This document shows, in pieces, positions 48,301-56,770 of a stretch of 64,000 bases of DNA. The notes below the pieces were generated by a model. It saw only the letters and a list, made by a program, of their open reading frames with translations. It was not told where the DNA came from and did no database searches. A program made the position numbers and the translations under genes. This DNA is from Alphaproteobacteria bacterium. GTDB taxonomy: Bacteria > Planctomycetota > Phycisphaerae > UBA1845. Each line of letters begins with the position of its first letter. The first letter of the stretch is position 1. The stretch is taken from contig JANQQE010000005.1 in NCBI GenBank assembly GCA_028285105.1, forward strand, positions 1-64,000, read 5' to 3'.

Positions 48301-48726
48301 AAGCGATTGCTGAATCTCGACGGCTGCAAATTGACCGATCGCCCAACCATCGTCGGCTAAGGGAGTGACTGGAACATTGAGAGTGTGCCTAACAGGCGCT
48401 CCGGTTGACGGCACGAGCAGATCGGCGAAGTTCAATGACGACAGCAATCCGGACGAGAACGTGTATGGAGCGGAGCTATCCAGAGTCAATTTGTTGACGA
48501 TGACGGAAGCGATGAGGATCACATCCTTGCGCGCCGCGGTCTGATCAAAAGTCGCGTCGTCGCCTGGCGCCGGCATCAAGCTGTCTTCCCAGTTTAGGGG
48601 TAATTGCCAATTCTCGTTGAATTCACCAGTCCAGATGGCCTCGGCCGCCCAGATTGGACTTGCTGTTTGTGCCAGCATGGCTAGGGCTATTGCGAAATGC
48701 ATTCGGTAGAAGTTCAAAATAGTCAC
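45364..48726 (-). CDS. Large secreted FG-GAP-repeat protein with dockerin-like tail
   Basis: GTG 48726 has AAAGGAG 5 nt upstream; 1120 residues with a signal peptide ending near IWAAEA (about 29). Residues about 30-400 resemble the start of the protein at 45033, with autotransporter-type strands (GTGVQTLSGANTYTQRTEV). Residues about 465-820 are seven near-identical 51-residue FG-GAP/VCBS-type repeats (FVYAADIDNDGDHDILGAA..DIAWWEN). A beta-rich region follows (about 825-990), then TSP3-like repeats and an EF-hand tail (DADGNGVVDLEDY, CECFDFDDDGDND). It is divergent from the module 4 sigma gene and in the same direction as 45033, with a class 1 element upstream of each. Probably exported to the surface; function unknown. 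Confidence 0.9.
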   Translation of the reverse strand: MTILNFYRMHFAIALAMLAQTASPIWAAEAIWTGEFNENWQLPLNWEDSLMPAPGDDATFDQTAARKDVILIASVIVNKLTLDSSAPYTFSSGLLSSLNFADLLVPSTGAPVRHTLNVPVTPLADDGWAIGQFAAVEIQQSLAGDVDVTKLGDGTLVLTGDNSNYDGDITVDAGVLEVGVGNSLGNNTDVAIASGGVLRIADNEGFGGLNGSGSIELLGDIGVGTGDQTSAFFGTISGNGGFDKKGTGVQTLSGANTYTQRTEVQSGTLLLNNTSGSSTGTAYVEVQHGAKLGGNGSSSGTTNVLSGGTVAPGDDIGSLTLGDVMFEPGATLAIQIAGLTSESEHDVLSINNTANLGGTLKLEFDEGFTADPADSFVVLTANSISGAFTNVTSTDGRSWAARYDTTNHHVIVERDCDQNGIANTEDIANCNENPLCMDCNGNGIPDGCYEDTLPRRNATFPFKHTLDGDFDGAEAVYAADLDGDGDLDILGAAQDADDIAWWENVAGDGSAWTKNIVADNFNWAKFVYAADIDNDGDHDILGAALLAGDIAWWENVAGDGSAWTRHTVINDFNGATSVYADDVDGDGDTDILGTAGSDNDITWWENTSVDGSAWTEHRIDGTFRNAQVVVTADMDGDGDVDVLGAARDANDITWFDNVAGDGSTWTENTVAGNFTGAEFVFAADVDGDGDNDILGAAWGANDIAWWENTTGNGANWTKHTIDATFAGAVSVFATDVDGDGDIDVLGAAANADDITWWENTIGDGSEWFEHTLEGDFDGAEFVFAADVDGDGDTDILGAAKDADDIAWWENRGGQYKLTTTATAPENWTAGQSDDLFEIVVIHNGRSGDNSIELESVALLFEESAGVPLTTQAAEGVIDGVSIYLDDGSGSFDAGTDALVTSLESLNLVEGVQSIGFTPGDPLAQVAFDVPNAYFVTATLRSQVSSSSPKMFHITHVATTSSVVDVVSGCPILQEYSGSDVTAIIQNIISDCNTNGVDDLEDISLGTSADCNSNEIPDDCELDGDTDGVPDDCDACPGFDDTVDTDSDGIPNGCDTCAGGASSADADGNGVVDLEDYAEFKTCLDGPSGTVGIGCECFDFDDDGDNDLSDFAQFQLAMDGN
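46276..47335 (-). repeat. Seven tandem 153-nt coding repeats (FG-GAP type)
   Basis: Seven in-frame units of about 51 codons inside 45364-48726, each containing a D-x-D-x-D-G-D calcium-loop word and the phrase WWEN followed by DGSAWT or similar. High similarity between units suggests recent expansion by slippage or unequal crossing over. Confidence 0.85.
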
Positions 48727-48789
48727 GTGTGCTCCTTTCGCATCGTGCGTCGGTCGTTGCAATCAGTGAGAGCGCCAATCCGCTTTCGC

Positions 48790-48829
48790 CTCACCCCAAA
48801 CACAATCGAGATGCGTCGAGTCCTTCAAG
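48790..48829 (-). promoter_or_regulatory. Class 1 upstream element before 48726
   Basis: On the minus strand: TTCTTGAAGGA, then TGTGTTTGGGGTGAG, ending 63 nt before the GTG start, the same distance as in the 45033 copy. It lies in the divergent gap shared with the sigma gene at 48914. Confidence 0.6.
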
Positions 48830-48913
48830 AAATCTCCAATTATTGATCTCTTCTCCTAAGTCTTTGATTCGCAAACGTTTGTGGCGACGGGCCGAAGGTC
48901 GTAGAATGAGGTC

Positions 48914-49507
48914 ATGGCCGATGGATGTTCCCCATCCAGTCCAGTAGGCGGAGATGCCACACTGCTACTCCAACGTGTGAGCTGTGGTGATCGGTCGGCG
49001 GCTGACGCGCTGCTTCCGCTGGTTTACGAAGAGTTGCGTGCGCGGGCGGGGGCTTATTTTCGGGGATTGCCACCGGATCATACACTTCAACCAACCGCAC
49101 TTGTACATGACGCCTACGTACGCATGATAAAGGCACCCGAGAATCAATGGAGGGGCCGGGATCACTTTTGCGCAGTCGCGGCGACCGCAATGCGCCAGAT
49201 CCTCACCAACCATGCGCGGCGAAGAGTGTTGGCCCAAAAAGCCAAAGACGAGCAGTGTCAAGCAACCTTGATGCATACGCCATCGAGTAATGGTTCGGTC
49301 GATTTGATTGCACTGGATGACGCCCTCAAGAAGTTGGCCGACCGCAATCAAGAACGAGCGCGATTGGTGGAACTACGATTTTTCGGGGGTTTGACCGTCG
49401 AACAGACGGCGAGCGTGCTGGAAGTCTCAGTATCGTCAGTTGAGCGCGAGTGGCGTCGCGTTCGGGCATGGCTTCGCGTGGAACTGGGCGGTGAGGAAGC
49501 ACCATGA
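48914..49507 (+). CDS. ECF-family RNA polymerase sigma factor (module 4)
   Basis: The protein has 197 residues from ATG 48914. HTLQPTALVHDAY lies at 56-68, with D in place of the usual E. Region 4 at about 135-195 carries LVELRFFGGLTVEQTASVLE and SVEREWRRVRAWL. It overlaps the downstream kinase by ATGA and is divergent from the secreted protein 48726. This module is inverted relative to the other three, so the kinase now lies to the right. Expected targets are 48726 and 45033, which share the class 1 upstream element; this is an inference. Confidence 0.93.
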   Translation: MADGCSPSSPVGGDATLLLQRVSCGDRSAADALLPLVYEELRARAGAYFRGLPPDHTLQPTALVHDAYVRMIKAPENQWRGRDHFCAVAATAMRQILTNHARRRVLAQKAKDEQCQATLMHTPSSNGSVDLIALDDALKKLADRNQERARLVELRFFGGLTVEQTASVLEVSVSSVEREWRRVRAWLRVELGGEEAP

Positions 49508-52500
49508 GTTCAAACGATCTTCATGAACGAGTCATGGATCTCTTTGATCGCCTGTGCGATACCCCAACTGGGGATCGTGAATCGCTATTGAATGAAGCAT
49601 GCGCGACCGACGCGGAACTTCGCCGTCATGTGGAGGCGCTGCTCCGGGCGGATCTCTCCAAGGATCAGTTGTTTGACGATGGCATTTCCAATGAACGCCT
49701 TCAGAGTCTAGTCGCCGATCTCGCGAACGAACCCATTGACAGTCCAGCATTACCAAACCAGATCGCTGGATACCGCATCGTTCGCCAGGTCGGTGAAGGA
49801 GGCATGGGCATCATCTACGAAGCTCAGCAGGAATCGCCTCAACGTCGCGTGGCGCTAAAGGTTCTCCGTCCCGGGTTTATCAACCGGGACATGCTCAAAC
49901 GCTTTCAGCACGAAGCCCATGTGTTAGGGCAATTGCAGCATCAAGGGATCGCCCAAATCTACGAAGCCGGGGTCGCCGACCTACCACTGGGGCGTCAACC
50001 GTTTTTTGTCATGGAGTTCATCGAAGGCGAACCGCTAAACCGCCATGCAGACCAGCACGAACTCGATACGCACCATCGATTGGAACTGATGGCTCGGATC
50101 TGTGACGCCGTTCAGCACGCACACCAGCGCGGCGTGATCCATCGCGACCTTAAGCCGAGCAACATTCTAATCGTTAACCAGGAATTGGGGACGTCGAGTG
50201 GAACCGGATTCGCTGGTTCTTCGGCAACCAAAGTTGATTCAATCGGCCAACCCAAGGTGCTCGATTTCGGAATCGCGCGAGTAACGGAAGCGGATCTTCA
50301 AACGGTAACCGTGCAAACCGAAGTAGGACAACTCGTAGGAACGCTCGCCTACATGAGTCCGGAGCAACTAGAGGGTAACTCAAGCGATCTCGACACGCGT
50401 TGCGATGTGTATGCATTAGGCGTGATTCTCTATCAACTGATAGCCGGAAAACGCCCACACGACCTGACGGGTAAATCTGTCACCGAAGCTGCTCGCATGA
50501 TCCGGGAAGATGAACCGACAGCGCTGGGCACCATTGATAAGTCCTGCCGCGGTGACATCGAAACAATGGTGTCAAAGGCGATTGAGAAGGATCGCGGTCG
50601 CCGATATGCATCAGCGGCGGAGTTTGCAGCTGATATAAGGCGACACATCGCCCACCAGCCAATCGAGGCCAGACCGCCCAGCACATTTTACCAATTGAGC
50701 AAGTTCGCGAGACGCAATAGAGGATTGGTCGCGGGGTTGGTCCTTACGTTTGTTGCGCTCGTGGTGGGATTGATCGGAACGGCTTATGGCCTGCATCAGG
50801 CGAACCAACAGCGCGATCACGCAGTCGCCGCGAAGCGCAAAACGGATCAGGCAAACCTGCAACTCGAGAGCGTGGTCGATTACCAATCCGCTATGTTGAG
50901 AAACGTCGACATTGCCGAAATGGGCCAGCGAATCATGTCTGACATCAAGACCGAAGCAAAGGCAAGTCTGTCGGAATCTGGTGATCAAGCTAATGCTCAA
51001 CTGGCTACGTTCGAGCAGGTGTTATCGCGAGTTAATGCAACGACTATCGCAAACCGAGCGATCGATGCCTCAATCTTGTCAGAGGCAGTTGACGCGCTCG
51101 ATTCAGTGTTTGCTGATCAACCTTTGTTGCGCGCAGATCTCCGATCTTCGATGGCTGAAGTCTACGAAAACATCGGACTCGCTCAAAAGTCCCTCACCCA
51201 GGTGCGCATCGAATGGGAAACCCGACGCGAAGCTCTGGGTGCTGAACATCCGGACACTCTATTGGCCAAACAGAATATTGCCGCGATGCTTCACAAGACA
51301 GGAGAATTCGAAGAAGCAGAACGGACAGCGCGAGAATTGTTGCAGGACCAACGTAGAGTGCAGGGTGAGCGCCATATTGATGCTCTCAATACTCAAGAAA
51401 TCTTGGGTATGTCACTGATCGAATTGACCCGTTTCGAAGAAGGTGCCGAATATTTGATAAAAGCGCTTAGCGATCTCGAACAGACCGTCGGCTCAGCTCA
51501 CCATGTCACGCTAAGCACGCGACGTCAATTGGGTGAGTTTTACGTTAAGCAGAGATACTTTGAAAAAGCGCGTGAGGCGTTTGAAACTGTACTGCAAGAG
51601 TACGAAACTCAGCTGGGACCGGACCATGCCCATACGCTTTCGGCGCTCGGAAGCCTATCGCGGGTTTATTTCCTACAGAACGACTATAACAATGCACTGA
51701 CCTATTCTAAACGGATTTGCGCGACGTTAGCCGAATCGAAAGGAACCGACCACCCAGACACGCTAACCGCAAGACAAAACCTGGCAAACACGCTGACTGA
51801 ACTCAGGCGGTTCGAGGAGGCGGAACCGGTTGTGACCGATACGTTGGATCAAATGCGCCGTGTGATGGGAACTGATCATCCATCAACGGTCAACGCCTTG
51901 GGGGGCGCTCTTCGCTTGGCTGTTCGAATGGAGCGATGGACTGAAGCCGAAGCTTATGGCAAGGAAGCGCATGCCATCGCGCTCCGTACCTTGGGGCCAG
52001 ACAATATTCGAACCCTCAACGCCAGCAATAACCTCGCCGCCGTCTACCTTAAGAGTGAAAGCCATGACGCGGGTCGGCGGCAGGCCGAGAATACACTACG
52101 CGACTATCAGCGCGTACTTGGCACTGACCACTATCGTACGCTGGGTATGCAACAGACGCTTGCCAAGATTTTAATGTCGGCTGGAAGGCTGGAAGAAGCC
52201 GAATCGGTTTTACAAGACGCATTGTCGAGATTCCGGACTCATCATCCCAAGTCATCGGGGCTGGCGGGTACATTGGGCCACGGAGTATCGACGTTAATAG
52301 GTCTGGATCGCGGAGCCGAAGCAGAAGTCATGGCCCGGGAACTGCTCGAGTGGTGCAAGAAGCGGTCTGTCGGAGTAGCGACTCTCGGGCGATGTCATTT
52401 GTGGATCGCACGAACGGTGATTGCCCAACAGAATTACGCTGAAGCCGAAGCATCTTTGACTGTTGCAGTTGGACAGTTATCTGAAAACACGCCAGATACA

Positions 52501-52710
52501 GACTGGACTGTGGCCCTTGCGCGGTTACTACAACAAATAGTCGCTTTCCATACAGGCAAAACGGATCATACTGACGAAGTCATCAAGGCTTACGAACGAC
52601 TCATCGCATCTAAGAACGGAATGAGGCCCGAAGAACGCAATACCATCCTTCCGGAAGTGCAACAAATCATTCAATCATTACAATCAAGTATGAGCGAATC
52701 AGCTGAATGA
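49504..52710 (+). CDS. Membrane Ser/Thr protein kinase with C-terminal TPR repeats (module 4)
   Basis: The protein has 1068 residues from ATG 49504, which overlaps the sigma stop (ATGA). Motifs are GEGGMG at 97-102, VALK lysine 119, HRDLKPSN 213-220, DFG 254-256 and MSPEQ at 284-288, all intact. A membrane segment lies at about 413-435 (AGLVLTFVALVVGLIGTAYG). TPR-like repeats cover about 560-960 (ALGAEHPDTLLAKQN, EEAERTARELL). It is the only kinase of the four with an ATG rather than a GTG start. It probably controls the coupled sigma factor from the membrane, with the TPR region outside. Confidence 0.93.
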   Translation: MSSNDLHERVMDLFDRLCDTPTGDRESLLNEACATDAELRRHVEALLRADLSKDQLFDDGISNERLQSLVADLANEPIDSPALPNQIAGYRIVRQVGEGGMGIIYEAQQESPQRRVALKVLRPGFINRDMLKRFQHEAHVLGQLQHQGIAQIYEAGVADLPLGRQPFFVMEFIEGEPLNRHADQHELDTHHRLELMARICDAVQHAHQRGVIHRDLKPSNILIVNQELGTSSGTGFAGSSATKVDSIGQPKVLDFGIARVTEADLQTVTVQTEVGQLVGTLAYMSPEQLEGNSSDLDTRCDVYALGVILYQLIAGKRPHDLTGKSVTEAARMIREDEPTALGTIDKSCRGDIETMVSKAIEKDRGRRYASAAEFAADIRRHIAHQPIEARPPSTFYQLSKFARRNRGLVAGLVLTFVALVVGLIGTAYGLHQANQQRDHAVAAKRKTDQANLQLESVVDYQSAMLRNVDIAEMGQRIMSDIKTEAKASLSESGDQANAQLATFEQVLSRVNATTIANRAIDASILSEAVDALDSVFADQPLLRADLRSSMAEVYENIGLAQKSLTQVRIEWETRREALGAEHPDTLLAKQNIAAMLHKTGEFEEAERTARELLQDQRRVQGERHIDALNTQEILGMSLIELTRFEEGAEYLIKALSDLEQTVGSAHHVTLSTRRQLGEFYVKQRYFEKAREAFETVLQEYETQLGPDHAHTLSALGSLSRVYFLQNDYNNALTYSKRICATLAESKGTDHPDTLTARQNLANTLTELRRFEEAEPVVTDTLDQMRRVMGTDHPSTVNALGGALRLAVRMERWTEAEAYGKEAHAIALRTLGPDNIRTLNASNNLAAVYLKSESHDAGRRQAENTLRDYQRVLGTDHYRTLGMQQTLAKILMSAGRLEEAESVLQDALSRFRTHHPKSSGLAGTLGHGVSTLIGLDRGAEAEVMARELLEWCKKRSVGVATLGRCHLWIARTVIAQQNYAEAEASLTVAVGQLSENTPDTDWTVALARLLQQIVAFHTGKTDHTDEVIKAYERLIASKNGMRPEERNTILPEVQQIIQSLQSSMSESAE

Positions 52711-52747
52711 ATGCGTTTAAAGAATCAGCCGGTGAACTCCTTCCGGT

Positions 52748-53526
52748 GTGATGCGCGATGAGTGCATTGCAGCCGTATCCGCTTCGAATCGTGCCGACGA
52801 ACTGCGTGCAGCCCGCCGTTTGCTACTCTTGCACGGCTCGGAACACTGGCACCCACCGGCGCAGCATGACGGGCCGGATGGAAACAATGTCGTTGTCGCA
52901 TATGACGTCGCCGCACGTTTGGCACAGGGGCAATCCATGGACCCATCAGCCAACGGCGACTGGATTGATTTACCTGGTTTGGTTGACGCCCCGGTTGAAG
53001 TTGGGCGAGCGGGACCACCTGTCGCCTGGTTCCAGCGCGGCCTGCAAGCAATGTATGCATGTACACAAAGCGATCCTCTTGCCGAGGCGCTCGATCGAAG
53101 GGATTGGCAATTAACGGTACGGATGCAGAGATTCACCCCTCGGCGAGGCGGACTAACGATTATGTACTTGTTGGACGGTGAATACTGGCAGTGTACGCTG
53201 ATCGGCGGAACCACTACGGCCAGCTTGAACTTCTCCGACCACATGGGGATGAGACCGCGATGGTGGTCAACGGTGCTACACACGAGTTAGTCATCCATCT
53301 CAAACGGGACACAGAGGCAGAAGTGGCCGCTAATGGAAGCCCAGTCACGACTTTGCAGGAAAGTTCTGTCACAAATAGCCCTGCAGCGCGGGGTAGGACT
53401 TTTCTTTTCGGAGACGCAACTCCTGCGCTTGCGTGGGGACTTGATGACGCGCCGGACGAGAGCCAGGTTACCATAGAGTTCCTGGAACTCCGCTTGCTCC
53501 CGAAAGTACCGGTGGCTTCGAGATGA
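52748..53526 (+). pseudogene. Frameshifted LamG-like gene
   Basis: Two overlapping reading frames appear to be one gene broken near 53185-53195. The first (52748-about 53190) ends in a beta-strand pattern DWQLTVRMQRF...TIMYLLDGEYWQ. The second (from about 53191 to 53526) continues naturally with VYADRRNHYGQLELL, TAMVVNGATHELVIHL and VTIEFLELRLLP, a concanavalin/LamG-like series. No signal peptide is evident and no ribosome site stands out at 52748. It lies between kinase 4 and a secreted hydrolase in the same direction. It could be decay, a sequencing error, or programmed frameshifting. I do not assign a function. Confidence 0.5.
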
Positions 53527-53554
53527 ACGTTTATGCAGATCGAAGGGAGTTGAA

Positions 53555-56068
53555 ATGCCAAATCGATTCGCATTGCCGGTAGCAATCATTGCAATTGCGC
53601 CCGTCTTCGCATCGGAATCGGATGCCGAAACCACAGAATTGAGTCATTGGCTCGTAATCGGTGGCGTTGGAAAGTACGGCCGTACCCCGGTTCACACAGA
53701 TGCCATAGAGGCGCAATTGGTCACCGGCGATTGGAAACCTCCCCAAGCGATGGAAGTTGTAAAGTCTCCGGACGGAGTGGATCGAATCTGGACGAAGGCG
53801 ACAACAGGCGAAGATGGATGGCTCACGCATCAGGCGCTCGGGCCTGGATACGCCTGTAGCATTATTCGATCCGAAAAGCCACGAACAGTTCTGCTTGAGG
53901 CCTCCGGTCACAGCATCGTATACGTCAACGGTCAACCGCGCGGGGGTGATGTCTACGGAACTGGTTGGGTTCGGCACCCGATTGAGTTGAAGACCGGAGA
54001 GAACAGCTTTCTGTTTCTTTGTCGTCGGGGACGCGTGCGCGCCAGGCTAATCTCAACTGATAGGCCATTTATATTCAACAAGGACGACACGACGCTTCCA
54101 GACCTGTTGCGCGGCGAACCATCAACGTATTGGGCTGCGATTCCGATCATCAATGCAACTGACACCACCGTTCGTGACCAAACGGTTGTAGCAATTCTTC
54201 TGAACGGGGGCATAACGCGAACCCGCGTGCCGAACATTCCCCCTATGACCACACGCAAAGTCGGATTCCGTATCGAAGGTACCTCTCTGACCCAAGAAGA
54301 GAATGTATCGCTTGACGTGCGATTGCTTAGCAAGGACGAAGATTTGATGGACACGGTTCAGCTCAAACTCCGCGTTCGCGATTCCAACCAGAAGCACAAG
54401 CGCACATTCGTAAGTGATATCGATGGTAGTATTCAGTACTTCGCAGTCACGCCAATGCACGATTCCGACAAAGTGTCGTCGGTTAAGCCAGCACTTGTGC
54501 TCACGCTCCACGGTGCGGGAGTAGAGGCTGCCGGACAGGCCAACGCTTACATGAGTAAAGATTGGGCACACATAGTAGCGCCCACCAACAGGCGCCCATT
54601 CGGATTCGATTGGGAGGATTGGGGGCGTTGGGACGCACTTGAAGTACTCGGAATTGCTGAGGCGCAGTTCGGTACTGATCCTCGTCGGACATACCTTACC
54701 GGCCACTCAATGGGCGGACATGGTACCTGGCAACTCGGATCGCTTTTTCCGGATCGTTTTGCTGCCATCGCGCCCAGCGCGGGATGGATCAGTTTTCGAT
54801 CATACAGTTCCAAATCAACATCCGCAGGAGAGGGCAGTGCAATCGAAGAGATCCTTCGTCGTGCAGCGTCAACAAGCGACACGCTATCGCGATCTAACAA
54901 TCTTTCCGCGAATGGGATTTACATTCTGCACGGCGATCAGGATGACAACGTGCCAATAACCGAAGCCCGTACCATGCGCGCTCACTTGGCGAACTTTCAC
55001 GCTGACTTTGCGTATTACGAACGGCCCGGTGCTGGCCATTGGTGGGGTAATGACTGTGTCGACTGGCCGCCACTGTTCGAATTTTTCCAGCGGCGCGATA
55101 CGCCCCGCCAACGTGATATAGGTCAATTGAAATTCGCGACTTCCAATCCTTCCGCGTCGGCAACCTGCCACTGGGCGACCATCGCAGCTCAAATTGAACC
55201 ACTTGCGTTGAGCACAATCGATCTGACATTTGATAGACAAGCCGGTCGACTAGAGGGAACGACACAAAACGTGCGTCGGTTGGTCCTTGATCAATCGAAG
55301 CTTTCGACGCACCGAGAAAACGACTCCAGCGAAGGGACAGGAAGGTCATCATCGGAATTGCTAACGGTATCCATAGATAAAACAGAGGTGACAGACATTC
55401 CGCGACCAGATGTCAGCTCGATGATTCATCTTCAAAAGGAAGGTGTTGATTGGCGCGTTTCCGAAAAACCACCTGCTGCGACGAAAGGGCCTCATCGCAG
55501 TGGACCGTTCAAGGAGGCATTCAAACAACGGTTCGTGCTTGTGTATGGTACAGCCGGAACATCCGAGGAGAACGCATGGTCGTACGGCAAGGCACGCTTT
55601 GATGCGGAAACTTTCTGGTATCGCGGTAACGGCTCGGTTGATGTCTGGTCCGATAAAGAATTTCTGGCGACCGGTGAGCCTGACCGAAGCGTTATCCTAT
55701 ATGGCCACGCCGAGTCAAATTCAGCGTGGGGTGCGCTGTTGTCAGAGAGTCCGGTGCAGGTCGCCCGTGGGAGCATTATGATCGGTACCCGAGCGATCAA
55801 AGAGGACGGATTGGGTTGCCTGTTCATCCAACCACGCCCAGGAAGCGATGTCGCATTGGTCGCGGCAGTTTCCGGTAGCGATGCGAAGGGGATGCGATTG
55901 ACCACTGCACTGCCGTATTTCACTTCAGGCGTGGCCTACCCGGACTGCGTCGTACTAAGCAACAATGTTCTAATGCAAGGTCTATCCGAAGTGAAAGTGG
56001 CTGGCTTCTTTGGTGAAGACTGGGACGTCCAGAGCGGCGATTTCTCGTGGACGAGCAACTCGAAATAG
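53555..56068 (+). CDS. Secreted alpha/beta hydrolase (esterase/peptidase-like)
   Basis: ATG 53555 follows AAGGGAG; 837 residues with an N-terminal hydrophobic signal (PNRFALPVAIIAIAPVFA). Residues about 20-290 are beta-rich and unrecognised. Residues about 310-510 form an alpha/beta hydrolase core: oxyanion-type LTLHGAG, nucleophile elbow GHSMGG with Ser 385, an acidic loop GDQDDNVP near 460, and GAGHWWG with His 495. This matches prolyl-oligopeptidase or esterase-like enzymes that act on extracellular esters or peptides; the substrate cannot be read from sequence. The last 320 residues are unassigned. Unlike the giant proteins of the array it has no TSP3 repeats or EF-hand tail. It is the last gene of element 2 before the tRNA-proximal end. 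Confidence 0.85.
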   Translation: MPNRFALPVAIIAIAPVFASESDAETTELSHWLVIGGVGKYGRTPVHTDAIEAQLVTGDWKPPQAMEVVKSPDGVDRIWTKATTGEDGWLTHQALGPGYACSIIRSEKPRTVLLEASGHSIVYVNGQPRGGDVYGTGWVRHPIELKTGENSFLFLCRRGRVRARLISTDRPFIFNKDDTTLPDLLRGEPSTYWAAIPIINATDTTVRDQTVVAILLNGGITRTRVPNIPPMTTRKVGFRIEGTSLTQEENVSLDVRLLSKDEDLMDTVQLKLRVRDSNQKHKRTFVSDIDGSIQYFAVTPMHDSDKVSSVKPALVLTLHGAGVEAAGQANAYMSKDWAHIVAPTNRRPFGFDWEDWGRWDALEVLGIAEAQFGTDPRRTYLTGHSMGGHGTWQLGSLFPDRFAAIAPSAGWISFRSYSSKSTSAGEGSAIEEILRRAASTSDTLSRSNNLSANGIYILHGDQDDNVPITEARTMRAHLANFHADFAYYERPGAGHWWGNDCVDWPPLFEFFQRRDTPRQRDIGQLKFATSNPSASATCHWATIAAQIEPLALSTIDLTFDRQAGRLEGTTQNVRRLVLDQSKLSTHRENDSSEGTGRSSSELLTVSIDKTEVTDIPRPDVSSMIHLQKEGVDWRVSEKPPAATKGPHRSGPFKEAFKQRFVLVYGTAGTSEENAWSYGKARFDAETFWYRGNGSVDVWSDKEFLATGEPDRSVILYGHAESNSAWGALLSESPVQVARGSIMIGTRAIKEDGLGCLFIQPRPGSDVALVAAVSGSDAKGMRLTTALPYFTSGVAYPDCVVLSNNVLMQGLSEVKVAGFFGEDWDVQSGDFSWTSNSK

Positions 56069-56417
56069 AAACGCGATGCCCACCAGGTTCGACCGGCAGT
56101 GGAGCCGTCAAATTGCTGGTCGCACATATCCTCGCATGCAAGAGCTTGGTTTTACTTGAAGAACATCCGATTGATCCTCTCAGAGGATACTACGACTACG
56201 ACAGTGACGCAGATTGCAGTGGGAATAGATTCCGCCACGCCTCGAAACGCAGCTCTGTTCTTGACAATGAATTGACTCATAAACAACGGCAAATGCAGCG
56301 GTTAGCGCGTTGACTGACCGTGACTATTCTTGCCTCTTCGAGTTCGTTGCTGACCAGCTTTGTTCCTTACTGGTTGTGTACAATTCCAGATGGGTGGGAC
56401 GGACAGACAGACAGGTA

Positions 56418-56770
56418 AGTCCCCCCGCCCCAGTCAGCATGCAGGCCGCATCAGCAGGTCCGAGGATCATAGGGTTCGAATACGGAAGAGGGGGGCAAGC
56501 CCCCTGGCCTGTATCTGATTGCATTTGTGACACATGGTGGCACTTCTCAATTACTCATTTCCGAACACGCCTACATCTACCTGATCATTGTGAATTGTGA
56601 TAGCAAGAGGAGGAGGTTTTTGACCCCTACTGAACATCGCTAAGCACTACAATGTCCAAGTTGAATAATGGAAATGGGCTACAGGCAAACTGCGATCCTG
56701 TTGGCACCTAACAAAGCCGGAGAGTTCAAGGTGTGATAATGATGTAAAGCATTTAATAATATAGACTTAA
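56418..56770. repeat. Right-end sequence of element 2 (copy C)
   Basis: Sequence immediately 3' of the tRNA-Ser gene, homologous to copies A and B. It includes AGGAGGAGG followed by the block TTTTGACCCCTACTGAACAT and, next to the core, GATGTAAAGCATTTAATAAT. The gap 56069-57033 holds this repeat, the tRNA and otherwise no gene that I can support. Confidence 0.75.

Noticed and set aside
52717-53283. Minus-strand reading frame of 188 codons after kinase 4
   Set aside because: It lies antisense to the frameshifted LamG-like gene, is rich in Ser/Arg/Cys and shows no protein-like pattern.
52711-56770. Possible integrase near the tRNA-proximal end of element 2
   Set aside because: This is the usual place for one, so I checked for the catalytic R..H-x-x-R..Y pattern of tyrosine recombinases and found none. 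The genes here are a LamG-like pseudogene and a secreted hydrolase.
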